NCBI RefSeq assembly: GCF_000012845.1
Contig: NC_009615.1
Coordinates: 643,501-707,500, forward strand
DNA: 64,000 nucleotides
From: Parabacteroides distasonis ATCC 8503
GTDB lineage: Bacteria; Bacteroidota; Bacteroidia; Bacteroidales; Tannerellaceae
Reading direction: 5' to 3'
Below the pieces are notes generated by a model. That model had not been told where the DNA came from. It did no database searches and was given only the letters and a program-made list of their open reading frames with translations. Shown here in pieces: positions 59,168-64,000 of this stretch (position 1 is the first letter of the stretch; every line of letters begins with the position of its first letter). The translations under genes were made by a program, and so were the position numbers.

Positions 59168-60829
59168 ATGAAGAGTATAAAGATATTAACAGCTTGTTCG
59201 TTAATGATGCTAAGTGCAACTAGTTGCGACTTGACGGGTATAAATGAGAATCCGGATAAACCAACAGACGACGTGAACTATAATATGAACGAACCCCGTC
59301 TAGCCTCTACATTGCGTGGTGGCTTGATCATCGAAGGTAACGTGGAACAACGTTTGAAACCATTACAGATTGATTTTTATTCCCAGATGACTGTCGATGG
59401 TGGTGGATGGGGTACCAAGAACTATATTCAAGACGATGAATGGAATAATCTCGTTTGGGAAGAATATTTGAAACAGATCGCCTCTATTAATATAGTGATC
59501 CGTAGTCTGACGGAAAAGGATAAGGATGCTTATGCGAATACGATTGCTTTCGCCCGGATATGGCGTGTATATGTGCATACGCTGGCTGCCGATAAATTTG
59601 GCCCGATGCCTTTCCCTGCTTATGAGATTGTAGAGGCGAATCCTCCTTATAAATCGTTGAAGGATATCTATGACGAGTACTTCAGGGAACTTGATGCTGC
59701 CATAAATGGCTTTAACGATAGTGCGCAACCTATTTTTTCTGATGCGGGTATCGACTTGATTTATAAGAATGATGTATCGAAGTGGAAACGTTTTGCCAAT
59801 TCCTTGCGTCTGCGTTTGGCTGTTCGTTTGACAGAAGTGGATCAGGAGAAATGTATAGCTGAGGCAAATGCCGCTATTTCATCACCAGCAGGGTTGATCT
59901 CGGATAAGGCTGATAACGCTTATATGCCACCGAAGGCTGATGGCTCTTGGGGACAGGATTACAATTATACGATGTTCCAGATTACATGGAGTGGTCCGAT
60001 TTGTATGTCAAAATCGGTTGAGAAACTGGTGACTAATATCGGTGGTGTCGCTTGGCCTCAAGGTGTAGTGAACCAGACGTCCGGTGTTGCGGTTTCTAGC
60101 GTACATCCGGAAAAGGTAGATCCTCGTGCCCCGAAGATTTTCCAGCCGGGTATTGAGAATGGAGATTGGAAAGGTTTGGTATATGGACCTAAGGCAGAGG
60201 AAGCCAATACCGGAATTTATCAATCGAAACAATGTGCTGAGCTTGGCTTTATTATTAAGGATGGCTATCCCTATAAATCTCGTCCGTATGATTTGTTCCT
60301 TTCTGAAGAGGTTCATTTTTTGAAGGCTGAATTATATGCTCGTGGTTTTATCGCTGGTGATGCTAAATCGGAATATGAGGCAGGTGTTCGTGCGTCTTTC
60401 GCTACTTGGGGGGTTACTTCTGAGGTGGACGACTACCTGACTTCTACAGAGAAAAATGAGGCTGGTACAAGTGCTAGATATGATGATCAACAAGGTGCGG
60501 GAAATACAGCTTTGGAAAAGATCATTACTCAGAAATATATCGCTGGGATACCTGATTTGGCGCAAGAAGGTTGGAATGATAAACGTCGTTTAAATTTACC
60601 CCGTTTGGATGTTGCTGTCTATCGAGATCAAGCTGTTTACAATAATAATGATAAGGATATCTTGAAGTCAGCTAATTTTATTAAACGAATGAGGTATCCA
60701 ACAAAGGAAAGTTTGATTAATGCCACTGAGTACGAGAAAGGCAAATCCATGTTAGGTGGTAAAGGCGATATTGTATCTACTCCGTTGTGGTGGGATAAGA
60801 ATTCCAACTATTGCACATCTTCAAAATAA
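59168..60829 (+). CDS. SusD/RagB family nutrient-binding outer-membrane lipoprotein
   Basis: A 553-residue surface lipoprotein. The signal peptide ends in the lipobox LSATSC with Cys20. The TPR-like core reads WEEYLKQIASINIVIRSL, RIWRVYVHTLAADKFGPMPFPAYE and KWKRFANSLRLRLAVRLTEV, and the end ITQKYIAGIPDLAQEGWNDKRR is typical of the SusD-like 2 subfamily. It caps the SusC barrel and captures the ligand. Gap to SusC is 29 bases. Confidence 0.93.
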   Translation: MKSIKILTACSLMMLSATSCDLTGINENPDKPTDDVNYNMNEPRLASTLRGGLIIEGNVEQRLKPLQIDFYSQMTVDGGGWGTKNYIQDDEWNNLVWEEYLKQIASINIVIRSLTEKDKDAYANTIAFARIWRVYVHTLAADKFGPMPFPAYEIVEANPPYKSLKDIYDEYFRELDAAINGFNDSAQPIFSDAGIDLIYKNDVSKWKRFANSLRLRLAVRLTEVDQEKCIAEANAAISSPAGLISDKADNAYMPPKADGSWGQDYNYTMFQITWSGPICMSKSVEKLVTNIGGVAWPQGVVNQTSGVAVSSVHPEKVDPRAPKIFQPGIENGDWKGLVYGPKAEEANTGIYQSKQCAELGFIIKDGYPYKSRPYDLFLSEEVHFLKAELYARGFIAGDAKSEYEAGVRASFATWGVTSEVDDYLTSTEKNEAGTSARYDDQQGAGNTALEKIITQKYIAGIPDLAQEGWNDKRRLNLPRLDVAVYRDQAVYNNNDKDILKSANFIKRMRYPTKESLINATEYEKGKSMLGGKGDIVSTPLWWDKNSNYCTSSK

Positions 60830-60887
60830 AGGAATAGGCGAATTCTGTATTACTTCAGTATGAAGATATTAATTAAAATATTATATT

Positions 60888-61718
60888 ATGAGTAGATTAT
60901 TGGTGTATCTAGTTACTGTGATTTTTTGTGTTACAAAAACTTTTGCTCAGTCTGAACCTTTTTATTTTATTCAATTATCAGATCCTCAGTTTGGAATGTT
61001 AGAAAAGAATAAAAGTTTCTCTCAAGAGACAAAAATCATGGAAAAGGTTGTTGCTGTTATTAATAATTTGAATCCGGCATTTGTGGTTATAACGGGTGAT
61101 ATGGTAAATGATGGTGAAGATCAAAATCAAATTAACGAATTTAAACGAATTTGTACTTTGATAAAAAAAAACATCCCTGTTTATGTGTTACCAGGTAATC
61201 ATGATTTAAATCAACAGAGTACAGATGAGTCTATTTCTTGTTATATGGATGAATATGGATATGATTGTTTTTGCTTTCATTTAAATAATAGTTGTTTTAT
61301 TGGATTAAATACTCCTATTATTTTTGCAAATAGAGAAGAAAAAGAAAAAAAACAACTGGTCTGGTTGGAGAAAAATCTAGAGAACTCTCAGAAATGTAAT
61401 CATCGTATCCTTTTTGGACATTATCCTTTCTTTGTGAAAGAGCCTAATGAGACAAATAGATATGAGAATATTCCCATAAAAAAACGGAAAATATACTTAG
61501 ATCTTATGGATAAATATCGAGTAAGTAATATGTTTGCTGGACATTTACATTATAATGCGATGAGTTCTTATGGAAATTTCAATATTACAATAACAAATTC
61601 TATTTGTACTCCTTTGGGGGAAGATCGAATTGGTATTCGAATTGTTAAGGTATATCCGGATAAGATAGTTCATGACTATTATGATTTAGATCAAATACCT
61701 TCTAATATCACTTTGTAA
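60888..61718 (+). CDS. Secreted calcineurin-like metallophosphoesterase
   Basis: A 276-residue protein with a signal peptide (about 1-20, ending TKTFAQ). Metal-binding motifs are complete: FIQLSDPQFGM, VVITGDMVNDGE, VLPGNHDLN, ILFGHYPFF and MFAGHLHYNAM. It hydrolyses phosphate esters in the periplasm or outside the cell. As the third gene after susC-susD it suggests that the imported ligand is phosphorylated or a phosphodiester, an inference. It is much more AT-rich than susC. Confidence 0.9.
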   Translation: MSRLLVYLVTVIFCVTKTFAQSEPFYFIQLSDPQFGMLEKNKSFSQETKIMEKVVAVINNLNPAFVVITGDMVNDGEDQNQINEFKRICTLIKKNIPVYVLPGNHDLNQQSTDESISCYMDEYGYDCFCFHLNNSCFIGLNTPIIFANREEKEKKQLVWLEKNLENSQKCNHRILFGHYPFFVKEPNETNRYENIPIKKRKIYLDLMDKYRVSNMFAGHLHYNAMSSYGNFNITITNSICTPLGEDRIGIRIVKVYPDKIVHDYYDLDQIPSNITL

Positions 61719-61730
61719 TGAATTGGTTAT

Positions 61731-61761
61731 AAAAAGAGGATGCCTCATGCATCCTCTTTTT
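61731..61761 (+). terminator. Rho-independent terminator after the metallophosphoesterase
   Basis: AAAAAGAGGATGC, loop CTCAT, GCATCCTCTTTTT: a perfect 13-bp stem with A and T sides, 13 bases after the stop codon. Confidence 0.9.
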
Positions 61762-62050
61762 AATCTGAAGCTTTAATCTTTATACTTATATATAAAGAGT
61801 TTTTTTAAGTGTAATACTAGATGATTTTATTGCTTTAATCAATTACTTCCGCTGAGTGCAGCATATATGTAGCAGGACACTGCCTATAACGTTGACTGGG
61901 GGCTTTGTTTGTACCACAACTTGTTTTCATCGCTTCATGAATCAGTTATACGATATGTTTTGATGAGTATATGTTTACATAGTTTTGTGCGTAAATATTT
62001 GAAATCCTTGTGGTTTGATGGATGTGGTATTGAAAATTTAGCGGAATTTA

Positions 62051-62080
62051 TTTGCCATAATGAAAATTTCTGTAACTTTG
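62051..62080 (+). promoter_or_regulatory. Promoter of the second SusC gene
   Basis: TTTG (62051-62054), 18-base spacer, TAACTTTG (62073-62080), close to the Bacteroidales consensus. The ATG is at 62136. Confidence 0.75.
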
Positions 62081-62135
62081 TTCACTATGAGCATGACGAT
62101 AAGAGTATTTTTTATCATTTAATCTTTGTTGAATT

Positions 62136-64000
62136 ATGAGATTGTGTATTAGTGTATTCTCTCTATTGTTATTATGTTTATTCCCACTAGATGCCCAACA
62201 GGAATATGCAGAATCTTATATTCATATTTCAGCTTCTGTTAGCTTGGCGGAAGCCTTAGATGAGATCGAGAGCCAAACCAATTATTCTTTTATTTATGAT
62301 GCTCGAGTGATCAATTTATCCGAGAAGTTGCGTAGCCCTTTATCTGGACGTACGGTTTTTGAGATTTTAAATTTATTGTTTAAGGATAGGACGATTGTCT
62401 ATACAGTTATGAATGACCAGATTATTTTGAGTAAAAAAGAGACAATAATTCAGATACAACAAAAATTGGATGGTAAGATAAAAGGTATCGTGACTGATCA
62501 CGAAGGAGAGCCTATTGCCTGCGTGAATGTGGTGGAGAAGGGAACAAAGAACGGTACGATTACGGATGTGGATGGTCGTTTTGTCTTGGAGCTTCCTAAG
62601 GAGACTACTTTAGTTTTTTCTTATATTGGTTATCGTTCACGAGAAATTGAGTATGAGGGGCAATTATTTTTGAATGTTCAGCTGGAAGATGATACTCGGA
62701 TTCTAGACGAGGTGGTTGTTACGGCTCTTGGTATCGAAAAAAAGGGATCTTCTTTACCTTATGTCACTCAATTGATCTCTGGAGAGGAATTAGTAAGGAC
62801 CAAGGATTTTAATTTTATGAGTACGCTTTCGGGAAAGATGGCAGGTCTTCAGATAAATCGGACTTCCGCTGGTCTGGCTAGCTCTTCTCGAGTGATTATT
62901 CGAGGAAGTCGTTCTGTATCCGGAAATAATCAACCTTTGTATGTAATGGATGGTGTCCCTATCTTGTGTGTTAGCAGTGAGCAAACCTCGACGGCGATTG
63001 GAGGTGCAGCTGATGCCGGTAATCGAGATGCGGGAGATAATATCTCTAATTTAAATCCCGATGATATAGAGAGTTTGAGTGTCTTGAAAGGGGCTTCGGC
63101 CTCTGCGTTGTATGGGGGACAAGCGGCGAACGGTGTGATCTTGATCAAAACGAAAAAAGGTAAGGCCGGGGTACGGAATATTCATTTCTCCTCGTCGCTG
63201 ACTGTCGATCAAGCGATCAGTCTCCCCAAGTTTCAGAATGAGTTTGGACGGCTGGAAGGGGCGGAAACTTGTTGGGGAGACCGGGCTTCTCTTCCGGTCT
63301 ATGACCCTGTCGGCGATTTTTTCCGGACGGGTATTACCGCTATTAACTCATTGATATTTACGGCAGGGAATAGCCATGTGCAAAATTATTTCTCGTATGC
63401 CAATACGACCGCACGGGGCATTGTTCCTAAGAATAATTTAAGCAAGCATAATTTTAATCTCCGTGAAAGTTCTTCTTTCTTTGATGATCGTTTGATCTTG
63501 GAGGGGCAGGCAAACTTGATACTCCAAACAATCAAAGGGAAACCTACGGTCGGGGGATTTTATATGAACCCGTTACAAGGTTTATACACGTTTCCTAGAG
63601 GGATGGATATGGCGCCTTATAAGGAGAACTTTGAGGTATATAACGAGAAACGGAATATGAACGTCCAGAACTGGTATACTACGATTACTGATTTTGAGCA
63701 AAATCCTTATTGGTTGGTCAACCGTACGGAAAACGAGGATAAACGTGCCCGTGTGTTGGCGTTGGCTTCCGCTAGTTTCAAGGTGACAGATTGGCTTACG
63801 TTACAGGGCCGTGGAAATATCGATTATGTGAATGATAAGTATCAGCAGGAAATATACGCTTCTACCTCTCCGGGTATCGCCGGTGAGAACGGGCGTTACA
63901 TTTATTACACCTGCCAGACTACGTTGCTCTATGGGGATTTGATGGCCAAATTGAATAAAAGCTGGGATGATTTCTCCTTGAACGCCGCTATCGGTACGAG
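62136..64000 (+). CDS. SusC/RagA family TonB-dependent receptor with STN domain (second; cut by window edge)
   Basis: The first 621 residues are visible. A signal peptide (about 1-20, ending FPLDAQ) precedes an STN domain (SVSLAEALDEIESQTNYSFIYD, about 34-55), which in FecA-like receptors contacts the FecR anti-sigma factor. A carboxypeptidase-regulatory-like domain (KGIVTDHEGEPIACVNVVEKG), the motif ILDEVVVTALGIEKKG, and the plug (GNNQPLYVMDGVPIL, LNPDDIESLSVLKGASASAL) follow, then the barrel. It has its own promoter and terminator boundary, so it begins a new transcription unit; a SusD partner should lie beyond the window. Confidence 0.93.
   Translation, partial: MRLCISVFSLLLLCLFPLDAQQEYAESYIHISASVSLAEALDEIESQTNYSFIYDARVINLSEKLRSPLSGRTVFEILNLLFKDRTIVYTVMNDQIILSKKETIIQIQQKLDGKIKGIVTDHEGEPIACVNVVEKGTKNGTITDVDGRFVLELPKETTLVFSYIGYRSREIEYEGQLFLNVQLEDDTRILDEVVVTALGIEKKGSSLPYVTQLISGEELVRTKDFNFMSTLSGKMAGLQINRTSAGLASSSRVIIRGSRSVSGNNQPLYVMDGVPILCVSSEQTSTAIGGAADAGNRDAGDNISNLNPDDIESLSVLKGASASALYGGQAANGVILIKTKKGKAGVRNIHFSSSLTVDQAISLPKFQNEFGRLEGAETCWGDRASLPVYDPVGDFFRTGITAINSLIFTAGNSHVQNYFSYANTTARGIVPKNNLSKHNFNLRESSSFFDDRLILEGQANLILQTIKGKPTVGGFYMNPLQGLYTFPRGMDMAPYKENFEVYNEKRNMNVQNWYTTITDFEQNPYWLVNRTENEDKRARVLALASASFKVTDWLTLQGRGNIDYVNDKYQQEIYASTSPGIAGENGRYIYYTCQTTLLYGDLMAKLNKSWDDFSLNAAIGT

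Larger units (their letters stand above)
61719..62135. other. Spacer before the second SusC gene
   Basis: No gene is supported in these 417 bases. The first 40 hold a strong terminator. A frame from 61909 runs into the next gene but overlaps a good promoter and has no recognisable product. The rest is AT-rich with nothing further seen. Confidence 0.6.

Noticed and set aside
61909..62139. 76-residue plus-strand frame before the second SusC
   Set aside because: It overlaps a good promoter (62051-62080) and the SusC start, and its product has no family features.

Overview
The window looks like chromosomal DNA of a gut Bacteroidales bacterium, most likely Parabacteroides (P. distasonis-like). 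This rests on TAnnTTTG/TTTG-type promoters, a UpxY-led capsule locus with its own integrase, a FecI/FecR/SusC/SusD set, DUF4494, DUF4248 and DUF3987 families, and a 'smalltalk' small protein. The genus and species assignment is inference from gene content; no marker gene is present.

Layout. (1) 1-3440: minus-strand housekeeping genes, comprising a CoA-disulfide-reductase-like flavoprotein (cut by the window edge) behind a MarR regulator, and DUF4494-yggS-dihydroorotate-dehydrogenase-like. (2) 3596-31508: a capsular polysaccharide (CPS) locus. It starts with a tyrosine recombinase, a 317-bp segment bounded by 19-bp inverted repeats and carrying an outward promoter (an apparent promoter switch, in the OFF orientation here), a long UpxY-type antiterminator, a small conserved protein and the initiating sugar transferase. 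An oppositely oriented cassette (7331-11683) of amidase, smalltalk, HU-like protein, DUF4248, PriCT-2/DUF3987 and BT4734-like primase interrupts the locus. The sugar genes follow: a decayed acyltransferase, flippase, ATP-grasp ligase, two deacetylases, EpsG-like polymerase, Stealth phosphotransferase, GNAT-like protein, a six-gene acyl-carrier/ketosynthase/ligase module, two GT4-type glycosyltransferases, a three-gene UDP-L-aminosugar module and a WbuC cupin. (3) 32170-38580: amidophosphoribosyltransferase, carA, carB. (4) 38647-41976: a Crp/Fnr regulator with a perfect FNR-like box, then lutABC; next to it a convergent iron alcohol dehydrogenase. (5) 43215-50047: a complete minus-strand trp operon (BEGDCFA) with an unlisted 20-residue leader peptide containing three consecutive Trp codons and an attenuator. 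(6) 50311-54617: aspA, a TIM-barrel protein, a FecI-type sigma factor, gpmA and a DUF488 protein. (7) 54778-64000: FecR, SusC, SusD, a metallophosphoesterase and a second SusC with an STN domain, cut by the window edge.

Four repeat systems run through the window: a dispersed GC-rich palindrome (six copies, two inside the invertible segment, one forming the end of trpF); period-7 heptamer tracts that sit between genes and also in frame inside carA and the DUF3987 gene; exact 23-nt tandem units between carA and carB; and exact 22-nt tandem units between trpD and trpG. No rRNA, tRNA, insertion sequence or CRISPR array was recognised.
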